Of a stretch of DNA of 37,378 nt, positions 22,689-31,772 are shown in pieces. The position numbers and the translations under genes were made by a program. Location: the NCBI GenBank assembly GCA_018432955.1, contig JAHDSE010000159.1, positions 1-37,378 of the forward strand. The letters are read 5' to 3'. Each line of letters opens with the position of its first letter. Positions within the stretch are counted from its first letter, which is position 1. This DNA comes from Syntrophomonadaceae bacterium (GTDB taxonomy: Bacteria > Bacillota > Syntrophomonadia > Syntrophomonadales > Syntrophomonadaceae). The notes beneath the pieces are model-generated. The model was not told where the DNA came from. It saw only the letters and a program-made list of their open reading frames with translations, and ran no database searches.

Positions 22689-23477
22689 CTATGGATAGGA
22701 AGTTAAATTTTTGCGTTCCGGCTTAATGCCATTGGCAAGGGCCAGCGCCTTTGCCCATGTCTTTTCTGTTTCATATTTGAGAAACTCATAAAGGGGATTT
22801 AAGTCCTCGGCTTCATCGTACTTTTGCAAACACTCGTAATACAAGCGCTTATCCTCGTTGTAGACAATCAGAGGCGGGTGCTTATGCGTCATGAAATAGT
22901 AATTCATGAGCGTTCTCCCGACACGTCCATTGCCGTCTGCAAAGGGGTGGATATACTCAAACCTGGCATGAAAATAGGCGCCTGCTTTCAAAACATCTTT
23001 ACCCTCATAAGCCTCAACTTCAGCTATCAGTTCCGCCAGATCCTTTTCCACATCTTCCGCAGCGGTTCCCACCTCATGGATGCCGGTTACATAATCGTGC
23101 TTTTTAAATTCCCCTGGCCGTTCCTCATTTTCAATGTACCTGCGCTCATCATAGGTTCCCCCGGTGAGAATCCTGTGAATTTCCTTAAGCAGTTCAGTGT
23201 TTATAGGCACAACTCCCACAATTTTTTCTTTCAAAAACTCATAGCACAGCTTTTGGTTCTGCTGCTCAAACAGAGTGCGGGGACTTCCGGTATAATCTAC
23301 CACCCTGCCGTTTTCAAAAATTTCCCTTGTATCGTGATAGCTAATTTCTTCATTCTCTATCTTTCCGGAATGGAACGCAAAGAGGATTCGAAAGCTGTCA
23401 AGATATTTATCAAGATCGGCAGCGGAGGCGATTTTATATGACCGCCAAAGCTCAACAACCTGACTATATTGATCCAA
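22689..23477 (-). CDS. Fic-domain protein (AMP/nucleotidyl transferase family)
   Basis: A 262-residue Fic-domain protein. The catalytic motif HPFADGNGR (residues 177-185, core His177) is intact and followed by RTLMN. An inhibitory-helix-like motif S-x3-E-N (Ser37 to Asn42, HSGKIENE) lies near the N-terminus, as in class II Fic proteins that are autoinhibited. Fic enzymes transfer AMP or other nucleotide moieties to protein targets and can act as toxins, effectors or regulators. The start is TTG with GGAGG seven bases upstream; no ATG fits. No separate antitoxin is adjacent, consistent with cis-inhibition. The XRE remnant lies just beyond its 3' end on the other strand. Confidence 0.9.
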   Translation of the reverse strand: MDQYSQVVELWRSYKIASAADLDKYLDSFRILFAFHSGKIENEEISYHDTREIFENGRVVDYTGSPRTLFEQQNQKLCYEFLKEKIVGVVPINTELLKEIHRILTGGTYDERRYIENEERPGEFKKHDYVTGIHEVGTAAEDVEKDLAELIAEVEAYEGKDVLKAGAYFHARFEYIHPFADGNGRVGRTLMNYYFMTHKHPPLIVYNEDKRLYYECLQKYDEAEDLNPLYEFLKYETEKTWAKALALANGIKPERKNLTSYP

Positions 23478-23569
23478 GCTCTTTCCTCCTTTTTACATTA
23501 TTTTTTTATTATACCACAACCTGCTTTCAGGCAGATTAGGATGGACATCCACGTCGCTTTGGTTCCGGC

Positions 23570-23609
23570 ATATTTTATAATATCTCCTTTTAAATATATT
23601 ATAAAATAT
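23570..23609. repeat. Perfect 14-bp AT-only inverted repeat upstream of fic
   Basis: ATATTTTATAATAT (23570-23583) and ATATTATAAAATAT (23596-23609) pair perfectly around a 12-nt spacer. They lie about 95 nt upstream of the Fic start on the minus-strand side, so they could form an operator or an AT-rich cruciform. The wider gap 23478-24173 contains no convincing gene, only this dyad, a hairpin (23831-23842 with 23853-23864) and repeat remnants. Confidence 0.5.
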
Positions 23610-23948
23610 ATCCTGTGAACTAACGATTCTTCATGTTTAATATTAAGATGGATGTATTGTCGAAAACAGTTGTAATTTAGTGTAAACACAGTGTAGGATT
23701 TCCTCTGCAATTCGTCGAATTTATTGGAAATAGTACAATTCGGAATATGTGCGTAATTTTAGCCAGGGGTTTTGCGATTAGCTTGGCTTTCGCTATTGGA
23801 AGCTATTAATTCTTGATTTAATGTCAGGAAGCCTGGAAGTAACCACGTTGAATTACTCCCAGGCTCGCGAAGTGATAGAAAACGTGTTAAGCAATAAATA
23901 AATCGGCTAAAACATTGCATATAAGCAAGGCAGACCGGGATAAGGTGC

Positions 23949-23993
23949 TGCATAAACTAAGAGAGATTGAAGTATTAAGCATCCGGTAAATAT
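23949..23993 (+). repeat. Degenerate coding remnant, copy 2
   Basis: Matches 20591-20635 at 36 of 45 positions. In frame it reads ADRDKVLHKLREIEVLSIR then stop, the end of an otherwise missing gene. It lies just upstream of the repeat-bounded ATPase cassette. Confidence 0.55.
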
Positions 23994-24037
23994 CCCGCCT
24001 GACCGGTGAAAGTTTTAATATCGTTAAAAGGGCATAA

Positions 24038-24066
24038 GGACACAATAAAAACGTCACCTTGTGTCC
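24038..24066. repeat. Left palindromic repeat of the ATPase cassette
   Basis: A 29-bp palindromic unit starts GGACACA and ends TGTGTCC, with AAAAACGTCACC between. A larger dyad, AGGGCATA (24029-24036) with TATGTCCCT (24080-24088), surrounds it. It matches the right copy at 26648-26676 in inverted orientation at 24 of 29 positions. Such GGACACA...TGTGTCC palindromes resemble REP-like mobile repeats of Clostridia. Confidence 0.65.
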
Positions 24067-24173
24067 CCTAAATGTTTAATATGTCCCTATAACAGAGCAA
24101 AGGACTAATATTACTCTATGCCTCTTGTTATCCAAAAGCAATTTAAGTATGTGTTACTTTAAAGGAGAAAATT

Positions 24174-24863
24174 ATGTCGTACACTAAGACTCTGGTTAAG
24201 GAAAGCTTAAGAAATTCAACAAATATTATACAAGATAAAAGCCTGGAAGATAATGATACTACTTTAATATGGGACTATTTAAATGCTAGTATGGATATCA
24301 GTCAAAATATAATGGCCCAAGACAAGGAAATAGGTATATTATGGAATGAGATAATAAACGATATAATTGCTTCGATCTATATGGCTCTTTCTGGTTTTTA
24401 TCGTCCTGGGATTGTTATTTTACGTAGTGTGCTTGAAATAGGTTGTAATTCTATTTTCTATTATGACCATAAAATTGAATACAATATGTTCCAACAACAG
24501 AATGCAAAAGCCGATAAATATGTGAATACTTTAGTTAACGAGTATTCGTTTTTTACTACTAAATATATAGCGGTATTTTATTCCAATATTGAAGTACTTC
24601 AAACATGTGAAGACTCCGTAAGCAATTACTTGAAAAAAATATATTCAAATTTATCTGATAATGTTCATGGAAGATATGAAACCCTTACAAAAACTAATGA
24701 AGAATTAGCAATTGTTTATGATAAAGGTTTTTTTAAAAGATACGAAAAACTACTTTTTTCTACTTTAAGCATATTAGCCGTTTTGTATATTTTGAGATTT
24801 AATGATACTTCAAAAATCACAATAAATAGGCTAGCCAATATTTCGGAGGTGATTATGATATGA
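24174..24863 (+). CDS. Alpha-helical, possibly HEPN-like protein; first gene of the ATPase cassette
   Basis: A 229-residue, mostly helical, AT-rich protein that I cannot assign firmly. It has the features often seen in HEPN-like abortive-infection and DUF5677-type proteins: a long helix containing IVILRSVLEIGC, then LSDNVHGRY (residues 160-168) near the end of the core, similar to the LS-x2-(V)H endings of such domains. The exact R-x4-H of canonical HEPN nucleases is not clear, so the label is tentative. Residues 190-215 form a hydrophobic helix that may be membrane-associated. AAAGGAG precedes the ATG. The stop overlaps the next start by 4 bp (ATGA), so this protein and the ATPase are co-expressed. 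Possible effector of a two-gene defence module. Confidence 0.65.
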   Translation: MSYTKTLVKESLRNSTNIIQDKSLEDNDTTLIWDYLNASMDISQNIMAQDKEIGILWNEIINDIIASIYMALSGFYRPGIVILRSVLEIGCNSIFYYDHKIEYNMFQQQNAKADKYVNTLVNEYSFFTTKYIAVFYSNIEVLQTCEDSVSNYLKKIYSNLSDNVHGRYETLTKTNEELAIVYDKGFFKRYEKLLFSTLSILAVLYILRFNDTSKITINRLANISEVIMI

Positions 24864-26629
24864 CCAAATCCTTAGGTGATTATATTGTTGATAGAACCGA
24901 AAGTCTTGACGAAGAACTTATAAAACAGTTTTTTGTTAATCGAAATGATAATAAAATCGCAAGATTATTAGATTCTGAGCAGTATCTTCTTGAAGGAAGT
25001 AGAGGTATTGGTAAAACCATGCTTATGAAGATCGCTGCATTAAAAGCACAGGAAGAATTTGAAAAGAATAGTATCCTAGCAGTTTGGGTTAGTTTTGAAG
25101 AGTCTATCCGAATAGAAAGAATCAAAATTAGTGATTCATCATTGGATCCGTTTTTACAATGGACTATGGGGAAAATTCTGAGTGAAATTCTAAAGCAAAT
25201 TATTAAGCTTAAGCCTACTAATATTGATTTGCTAACAACTAGACTATCAAAAATATTCGGAAACAAAAACGATAATTCAAAATATGAACATTATTCAAAA
25301 TTACTAGACGAGTACATACAGGTTTTAGAAAAGGGTGATGTAAAAGATACTAGGTCCCTAAGTACTAATATACCTTCTATAGAATTAGTCAAAATTCTAG
25401 ATAATCCAACTAGTTTCAAAGCCTTTCTATTGAACTTAATTCAAGATTTTGAATTAAAAAGAATAGTATTGCTTTTTGACGAGGCTGCACATGTTTTTTC
25501 AATTAGTCAGCAAGAAAAGTTTTTCACCTTCTTTAAATCACTTAGACATCCTAATATTGCTTGTAAAGCAGCTGTATACCCTGGTGTTACTAACTATGGC
25601 AAGTATTTCGAAGCAGGACAGGATGCTAAGCAATTAAAAATTGACTGGAAACCAACTAATGTGGAGGACAGAGATTATATTAAATCAATACTCAAAAAAA
25701 GAATTCAACAATTTAGTTATGATTTTTGGAACAAATTAACACTAAATCCTGGAATAATAGATCTTATCTGTATTTGCAGTAATGGTAACCCACGCTTTGC
25801 ATTTCATATAATTGATGATATGCAAAATTCTGGTATATTTAATCGAAAAATAATACAGATGAAACAGGTTATCAATAGTTTGCGTTCAGTAATGGATTCT
25901 AAATGGAAGGATTTTGACACTTTAAAACAAAGACTAGTGAAATACGAACAACATATTATTGTAGCGGAAGATATAATTAAAAACATCTTTCTTCCTAACT
26001 TAAGATTGTGGAATGATAAAAGAAGGATATCAAACAGTAAGTTGTCAGCAGGTTTTTATATAGAAACTTCTTTTCATGAAAAAATATCTCAGGTTTTTGA
26101 TGTTCTGGCTTATGCAAATATTATTATATTTGATAATAGTAAAAAAAGTATAGGGCACAAACAATATGGATATTATATTTCCATTAATCCAAGTTTACTG
26201 TTTACAGACCTTATATTAAGGGATGTCATAGAAATAGATTATATTTCTACTGAAACCAAAACAAATCAATCATATTATATTACTACAATCGAATTAAAAG
26301 AAATTGTTAATAATCTAAAAGTAGGAGATGAATATCATTGTTCTAATGAAAAGTGTGATTTTATTACCAATAATGAGTCATTCAATTTTTGTCCAAAATG
26401 CGGTAATAAAATGGAATTAAGTGAACCAAAATCACTTTACAAAATTTTGAGAGGTCATTCAATTAATAATCTCAAACTTTCTGATAAAATTATTAATCGG
26501 CTAAAAGAAAAATTTAATAATATAGGTGAAATTTATGATGCTGATATAGAAGATATTAGAATGAAGTATATTCAGGACGTAAGAGTTGAGTTAGTAAAAA
26601 ATGCTGCAATAGAATATATGGCAGGTTAA
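24860..26629 (+). CDS. P-loop ATPase with C-terminal zinc ribbon and HhH-like tail
   Basis: A 589-residue NTPase, AT-rich in codon use. Walker A is GSRGIGKT (residues 46-53). Walker B is RIVLLFDEAA (Asp207-Glu208), followed by an arginine-rich sensor region and winged-helix-like sequences, an ORC/STAND-like arrangement. A four-cysteine zinc ribbon lies at Cys494, Cys499, Cys511 and Cys514, and the last 45 residues (IGEIYDADIEDIRMKYIQDV) resemble a helix-hairpin-helix DNA-binding motif. The combination suggests an ATP-driven sensor of DNA or nucleic acid that controls the upstream helical protein. It overlaps the upstream gene by 4 bp. I know no characterised system of this exact make-up; similarity to Sll1717-type ATPases is possible. 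Confidence 0.75.
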   Translation: MTKSLGDYIVDRTESLDEELIKQFFVNRNDNKIARLLDSEQYLLEGSRGIGKTMLMKIAALKAQEEFEKNSILAVWVSFEESIRIERIKISDSSLDPFLQWTMGKILSEILKQIIKLKPTNIDLLTTRLSKIFGNKNDNSKYEHYSKLLDEYIQVLEKGDVKDTRSLSTNIPSIELVKILDNPTSFKAFLLNLIQDFELKRIVLLFDEAAHVFSISQQEKFFTFFKSLRHPNIACKAAVYPGVTNYGKYFEAGQDAKQLKIDWKPTNVEDRDYIKSILKKRIQQFSYDFWNKLTLNPGIIDLICICSNGNPRFAFHIIDDMQNSGIFNRKIIQMKQVINSLRSVMDSKWKDFDTLKQRLVKYEQHIIVAEDIIKNIFLPNLRLWNDKRRISNSKLSAGFYIETSFHEKISQVFDVLAYANIIIFDNSKKSIGHKQYGYYISINPSLLFTDLILRDVIEIDYISTETKTNQSYYITTIELKEIVNNLKVGDEYHCSNEKCDFITNNESFNFCPKCGNKMELSEPKSLYKILRGHSINNLKLSDKIINRLKEKFNNIGEIYDADIEDIRMKYIQDVRVELVKNAAIEYMAG

Positions 26630-26647
26630 TAGTATGTCTATATAGGT

Positions 26648-26676
26648 GGACACAGGGAGAAGTTTTTGTGGTGTCC
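26648..26676. repeat. Right palindromic repeat of the ATPase cassette
   Basis: A 29-bp palindromic unit starts GGACACA and ends GGTGTCC. It is the inverted partner of 24038-24066 (24 of 29 positions). It lies 19 nt after the ATPase stop and 41 nt before the helicase start, so it marks the cassette boundary. Confidence 0.65.
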
Positions 26677-26717
26677 CCGTCCTCTTGTGTCTGAAAAATT
26701 GTCTTCTGGAGGCCCCA

Positions 26718-29700
26718 ATGTCATCAATCAGAGATAAAGCCCGGCAGATATTTGAATATCTGCTGGCAATAAAAGATTTGTCATCCCCGGTAGAAAGGGA
26801 TATGAGTAGGTACTCACCGATTTGGTGGGAGAAAGACTTTCCTTTCGTAGAGGGATGTTTTCTATATGGAAGCGGGAGAAATGAAGAAACCTGGCTGGAG
26901 GTACATAAGCAGGAGCTTGCTTCTCCGCCATCGCCCCCTCAGATTTTACAGACCTGGTTAAATAGAGATATTAAAGATCCTGAAAAAAGACCCAGATATA
27001 TACATAGTAAGAAACAGGCTGACAGGGAAATTTACTTTGAAGAATCTGACGATAGAATGGCTGCATGGGGAAAATGGATCGCTTCCTGGGACAAGTGGTC
27101 CGAAGCCATGCTGCCCAAATATAGAATACAAAGGCTGTATGGGGAACTGTTTTCTTTAAACCAGCGTTTCCAGCGGGAGGATGAAATAATTGAACTGGTT
27201 TGGGGCCATGGGCTGTTTAACTGGACCCATGCCGGCGAATCGATTAACCGGCACATCTTTGTAACCCGCATGGAACTGGTATATCGGGCTGACCAAGGCA
27301 TCTTCGAAATAATCCCCACTGGAAAAGGTACTGTCCTGGAGTTGGACATGCTGAATGGTATAGATGTCCCCAATATTAAGCGGTTGATTGCTCTGGGCAA
27401 ACGGGTGCAGGAAGAAGACATTAATCCCTTGGATACCGGAATTCTTAAGGCTCTATGCGAGGAGTTCATTAATATTTTAAGCCCAACCGGTAGTGTTAGG
27501 TTCGGGAATGAATCTAAACAGTCTAATTATTCATCCAGCGAACCTGTTATACATGATACGTCAGCCCTATTTATAAGAAACAAGGCTATGCGTCAGTGGC
27601 ATCTCGAATTAAACGGTATTATCGAGGCCATAGATAATGGATATCCGATTCCCCCTTTAATTGGAGCCCTTACTACCGAAGAAGATCTGAATAATATTTT
27701 GCCTCCAGACTTTGTTCAGCAAACTAAAGAGGAATGGAAATCCCTGGGAGAGGAGATATTCTTTCCGCTGGTCTCCAACCATGAACAAAAGGAGATTATT
27801 AAAAGGTTGGTTAACAGTTACGGTGTATCAGTTCAGGGACCGCCCGGGACTGGCAAAAGCCATACCATAGCCAATCTTATCTGCCATCTGCTCGCCCACG
27901 GTAAAAGGGTCCTGGTAACCAGTCATACCGAAAGGGCATTAAGGGTATTATCAGATAAGATACCGGATAATGTGCGTCCTCTTTGTGTCTCTGTTACCGG
28001 AGGGGATTCCAGTTCCATCAAAGAAATCGAAAATTCAATACGTTCCATATCGGAAAACCTGGCTCTTGATCCTGACAACCTGCGGAAAGAATTGAGGGAG
28101 CTTAATTCTGATTTATCTCAGGTCCGGAATACGTTGGCTGAACTATATTACAAGTTGAAACAAGCAGCCATCCGGGAAAACACCAAAATTGATTTTAATG
28201 GGCGAGAACAGCTGCCCGGCGAAGTTGCTCAATGGATTAATGATAACGAAGAGCATGGCTGGATGCCGGACAGTATTACTATTTCTGCGAAAATGCCAGA
28301 CGAACAGGTAGTCTGGGATTTTTACTGTTTAGCGGCTGAATTAAATGCCGCTGATTTAGAGGCGCTCGATGAAGACCGACCAGATCTGAAGGAGATTCTT
28401 TCACCATCAGCTTTTAAAGAAATGATTAGTACCTGGAAAGACGAGCGTACCAAGTTCGACAAGTCAAGAGATTATATTTCAGGATGGAAAAACACACATG
28501 AACTTCATAATAATATCGATGCTTATATATCCCTGACTGACTATTCGATAGGAAAACTGGAACAATTTCAGAATTCATGGGCCATGGAGATTCTGGATGA
28601 CATATCAAAAGGCGGCCAGCGTAAAGAAACTTGGAAGAGTTTATTTGATGATTGCCAGAGTGGAATTTCATCTTTGTTAAATCTGAACCGACAGTTGGCT
28701 GCATTTAATATAAGAATTCCAAACAATGTTCCCCTGGTGCAGCTAAAGGAAGATTTAAAGGAAATTAAAAATCATCTAAGCCAAAATAAATCCCTGGGTT
28801 GGATGTATATGAAAATAACCGGCAGAAAACAGCGTTATGTTTTTGAAGGCTCTACTATTAATGAAGCTTGTATCAAAACTTTGGATGATATAGCCCTTTT
28901 AGAGACTTACGTTGAACGATCCCTGCAGGAACAAGCCTTGGCAAACAGCTGGAATGCATACATATCTGAAATTAACGGTGAATTGTTGGAAATTGGGCAG
29001 AAAAGGCTGGCTGAGGTTCTGGATGACAATCTTGGTATAATTAGGACTGCACTGGCTTGGGAAGATGAAGTCGTATTGCCCCTGAATCCGGTAATGAAAA
29101 CGCTGGGGATTGAAGATAAAACTGTATGGACTGACAGGAAATGGTTTAAGGAATTAAATACCGGTTTTGAAGCAATTGCTCAGGAAAAGAAATTTCACAT
29201 TATTAACCTGCAGATTGAAGAAATCCAAAAAATGCTGGAAAGCGGAGCAGTAAGGAATAATGCGCATAATTCCTGGTCGGATTTATTGCAGGCCTTAAAT
29301 GGTCGCGATGCAGTTAAATGGGAATCTATTATTAATGAACTGCAAAGGCTTGCCAGGCTGGAAACCGTCAAAGATAAGTTTTATAGACTAAAAGCAATTC
29401 TTGAAGAAAATGCTCCATCGTGGGTGAACCAAATAATAATTTCAGGCAGAAGGCAACCCGGGTTAGATTTTCAACCGCCTCAAGACTGGAAAACAGCATG
29501 GCAATGGAGTCAAGCCAACGATTGGTTTAAGAAGTTTGAAGAAGAAACCAATATTGATATAATACAGCAGGATATAACTATTAACGAGAAGTTGGAAAGT
29601 AGACTTATAGCTGAAATAGTAGCCAAATCATCCTGGCTGCATCAAATTGAGAATACGACTCCAGCCCAAAGGAGAAGCCTTCATGCCTGGATGCAAACGA

Positions 29701-31067
29701 TCAAAAAGATAGGCAAAGGTACCGGGAAATATGCAGATAAACATAGGCGTGATGCCAAAGTGGAAATGGAGAATTGCCAAGATGCTATTCCTGTATGGGT
29801 CATGCCTTTGCATAGAGTTATTGAAAACCTTAAGATCACCAATAAACCTTTTGATGTGGTAATAGTGGATGAAAGCAGTCAAAGTGATATTTTCACTTTG
29901 TCAGCATTTTTCCGTGCGAAAAAAGCGATTGTGGTAGGGGATGACAAACAGATCAGCCCTGAAAGTGTTGGCAGCAATCAGAGCCAGATTAATGAGCTTA
30001 TTGTAAGATATTTGGCAGGAATACCACAAAAAGAAAGACTCGATATGCAGACCAGTATATATGATATTGCCCTGAGGATTTTCCCCGGTAATCTCATGTT
30101 AAAAGAGCATTTTCGTTGCGTGCCCGAAATTATTCAATTCAGCAATGATCAGTTCTATGGTGGTCAGATAGAACCATTGCGTTTGCCCAAGAGTTTCGAA
30201 ATACTGGAACCGCCTATTCGAACGATCCGAGTTGCCCAAGGGCGCAGGGAAGTAAGTACCGCAGCCATTAATTATCCAGAAGCCGATGCTTTGGTTAAGC
30301 AAATAGAGGCCTGCTGTTCAGATAAACTTTACGAAGGCAAGACTATGGGGGTAATATCCCTGCAGGGATTTGACCAAGCCCGGGTTATTCAAGAAATGCT
30401 GCGTGAGAGAATCGGTGATATGGAGATTATTAACCGCAGGATTATTTGCGGTGATGCTTACTCCTTCCAGGGAGATGAACGGGATGTAATGTTCTTGTCC
30501 ATGGTTGCAGCCAGCAACATGAGAATAGGAGCCCTTGCCAAACAATCTGATGAAAAACGCTTTAACGTTGCGGCCAGCCGGGCCAAGGATCAAACCTGGC
30601 TGTTCCATTCCGTTGATTTGGATGACCTGAATCCCAATTGTATGAGGGCCAAGCTGTTGGGTTATTATCTCGATCCGGGCAGGGTAGTCAGAGAAGAAAA
30701 CGAATATGACAGTTTATTTGAATCCAAATTTGAAAAGGATGTCTTTAAATTAATTTCAGCCCGCGGCTATTCGGTAAGGCCTCAGGTTAAGGTAGGAAGA
30801 TACAACAAAAGAATTGACATGGTTGTTGAAGGTATGCGCAACCGCCTGGCAGTCGAATGCGACGGCGATACCTGGCATGGTCCGGACCGATGGGAACAGG
30901 ATATGGAGCGCCAGCGCTTGCTGGAGCGTATAGGCTGGGTTTTCTGGCGGGTTATGGCCAGCACTTTCTACCGTAATCCTGAAAAAGCCATGCAATCACT
31001 GTGGGTTCAGTTAGATGAAATGGGTATCGAGCCAACAAAGCTTTCTCTTAAGCAATCAAAAGTGTAA
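26718..31067 (+). CDS. SF1 helicase fused to a restriction-like nuclease (COG1112 plus MTES_1575/Vsr-like)
   Basis: A 1449-residue protein of the COG1112/AAA_11-AAA_12 superfamily I helicase group. Walker A is GPPGTGKS (residues 374-381), motif II is DESSQ (1051-1055), followed by GDDKQISP, EHFRC, YSFQGDERD and RFNVAASRAK (about 1281-1290), so the helicase core is complete. The insert between motifs I and II is long and coiled-coil-rich. The C-terminal 110 residues carry a restriction-like nuclease pattern: FEKDV, RIDMVV (Asp1367) and VECDGDTWHG (Glu1380, Asp1382), then WRV. GGAGG precedes the ATG, so the upstream 24 codons of the longer frame are excluded. Single-protein helicase-nuclease defence factors (such as the DUF4011-helicase-Vsr type) are the closest described architecture. 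Confidence 0.85.
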   Translation: MSSIRDKARQIFEYLLAIKDLSSPVERDMSRYSPIWWEKDFPFVEGCFLYGSGRNEETWLEVHKQELASPPSPPQILQTWLNRDIKDPEKRPRYIHSKKQADREIYFEESDDRMAAWGKWIASWDKWSEAMLPKYRIQRLYGELFSLNQRFQREDEIIELVWGHGLFNWTHAGESINRHIFVTRMELVYRADQGIFEIIPTGKGTVLELDMLNGIDVPNIKRLIALGKRVQEEDINPLDTGILKALCEEFINILSPTGSVRFGNESKQSNYSSSEPVIHDTSALFIRNKAMRQWHLELNGIIEAIDNGYPIPPLIGALTTEEDLNNILPPDFVQQTKEEWKSLGEEIFFPLVSNHEQKEIIKRLVNSYGVSVQGPPGTGKSHTIANLICHLLAHGKRVLVTSHTERALRVLSDKIPDNVRPLCVSVTGGDSSSIKEIENSIRSISENLALDPDNLRKELRELNSDLSQVRNTLAELYYKLKQAAIRENTKIDFNGREQLPGEVAQWINDNEEHGWMPDSITISAKMPDEQVVWDFYCLAAELNAADLEALDEDRPDLKEILSPSAFKEMISTWKDERTKFDKSRDYISGWKNTHELHNNIDAYISLTDYSIGKLEQFQNSWAMEILDDISKGGQRKETWKSLFDDCQSGISSLLNLNRQLAAFNIRIPNNVPLVQLKEDLKEIKNHLSQNKSLGWMYMKITGRKQRYVFEGSTINEACIKTLDDIALLETYVERSLQEQALANSWNAYISEINGELLEIGQKRLAEVLDDNLGIIRTALAWEDEVVLPLNPVMKTLGIEDKTVWTDRKWFKELNTGFEAIAQEKKFHIINLQIEEIQKMLESGAVRNNAHNSWSDLLQALNGRDAVKWESIINELQRLARLETVKDKFYRLKAILEENAPSWVNQIIISGRRQPGLDFQPPQDWKTAWQWSQANDWFKKFEEETNIDIIQQDITINEKLESRLIAEIVAKSSWLHQIENTTPAQRRSLHAWMQTIKKIGKGTGKYADKHRRDAKVEMENCQDAIPVWVMPLHRVIENLKITNKPFDVVIVDESSQSDIFTLSAFFRAKKAIVVGDDKQISPESVGSNQSQINELIVRYLAGIPQKERLDMQTSIYDIALRIFPGNLMLKEHFRCVPEIIQFSNDQFYGGQIEPLRLPKSFEILEPPIRTIRVAQGRREVSTAAINYPEADALVKQIEACCSDKLYEGKTMGVISLQGFDQARVIQEMLRERIGDMEIINRRIICGDAYSFQGDERDVMFLSMVAASNMRIGALAKQSDEKRFNVAASRAKDQTWLFHSVDLDDLNPNCMRAKLLGYYLDPGRVVREENEYDSLFESKFEKDVFKLISARGYSVRPQVKVGRYNKRIDMVVEGMRNRLAVECDGDTWHGPDRWEQDMERQRLLERIGWVFWRVMASTFYRNPEKAMQSLWVQLDEMGIEPTKLSLKQSKV

Positions 31068-31104
31068 TATAAATGCAGGGACACATAAGGGAGGTCATTT
31101 ATAA

Positions 31105-31398
31105 ATGCTTACAATGGAACAAATATCGACTGGCGTTCGACGAGCCGTACAAAATTTTCCGGTTAAACGTGTTTTATTGTTTGGTTCATATGCTAATGGT
31201 AATTTCAATGAAGAAAGTGACGTTGATTTTTTGGTTGAATTCATGGATGAAAGCGTATCGCTTATTCTATTGTCAGAACTAAAACAAATACTTGAGGATG
31301 AGCTGGAAACTGAGGTTGATTTAATACATGCTCCGCTATTAGACAGCGATTTTATTGCGATCGAAAGGTTGGTGGATGTATATGATATCAAGGGATAG
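31105..31398 (+). CDS. mntA: MntA-like nucleotidyltransferase antitoxin
   Basis: A 97-residue minimal nucleotidyltransferase. The signature GS-x10-D-x-D is complete: Gly27-Ser28 and Asp39, Asp41 in GSYANGNFNEESDVDFLVEF. In known MntA/HepT systems the enzyme AMPylates a tyrosine of the HEPN toxin and thereby neutralises it. The stop lies 20 nt inside the next gene, so MntA and HepT are translationally coupled. GGGAGG precedes the start by about 11 nt. It begins only 37 nt after the helicase-nuclease gene and is probably co-transcribed with it. Confidence 0.9.
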   Translation: MLTMEQISTGVRRAVQNFPVKRVLLFGSYANGNFNEESDVDFLVEFMDESVSLILLSELKQILEDELETEVDLIHAPLLDSDFIAIERLVDVYDIKG

Positions 31399-31732
31399 AC
31401 AAATCTTGCTTAAGCTTCTTGATGAAACGAAATTAATTCTGCAAATGGTTGATGGCTTGGATTTTAAAGCTTTTAATAGTGATGAAAAAACAAAACGGGC
31501 AGTTTGTATGACTTTGATTAATATCGGCGAATTAGTAAAAAACATTTCCGATGAATTAAAAGCGGCTCATAGGGAAATTCCATGGCGGGCTATTTCTGGA
31601 CTTCGGGATGTTACTGCTCACAAATATCAGACCCTTAGAATGCAAGACGTTTGGACAACCGTAACCAGTGATATGGAAGAACTTAAGCAACAGTTTGAAA
31701 ATATGCTTGAAATGGAGAATCATATAGATTAA
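31376..31732 (+). CDS. hepT: HepT-like HEPN RNase toxin
   Basis: A 118-residue HEPN-domain protein (DUF86/HepT). The toxin motif R-x4-H-x-Y is present as RDVTAHKY: Arg77, His82 and Tyr84. The tyrosine is the residue modified by MntA in characterised pairs. Toxin dimers cleave RNA. The start chosen is the ATG at 31376, preceded by AAAGGTTGGTGG; an ATG two codons later is equally possible, and the longer frame starting at 31355 is less likely. It overlaps mntA by 23 bp and is followed 40 nt downstream by sbcD. Confidence 0.9.
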   Translation: MYMISRDRQILLKLLDETKLILQMVDGLDFKAFNSDEKTKRAVCMTLINIGELVKNISDELKAAHREIPWRAISGLRDVTAHKYQTLRMQDVWTTVTSDMEELKQQFENMLEMENHID

Positions 31733-31772
31733 ACCCAGGAAATCCAAACATTAATCCAAAGCAGGTGATTCC

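Noticed and set aside
23498-23710. Minus-strand frame of 70 codons upstream of fic
   Set aside because: No recognisable motif, no ribosome site at the start, and it overlaps the AT-rich dyad. A 12-codon frame nearby with AAAGGAG and ATG (MPEPKRRGCPS) is too short to support.
20761-24173. CRISPR array or tandem repeat array
   Set aside because: The repeats here are a domain duplication and single palindromes. There is no regular repeat-spacer pattern and no cas gene in the window.
31065-31100. GGGACACA close to the helicase end as a third copy of the cassette repeat
   Set aside because: Only eight bases match and no palindromic partner is present, so it is probably chance.
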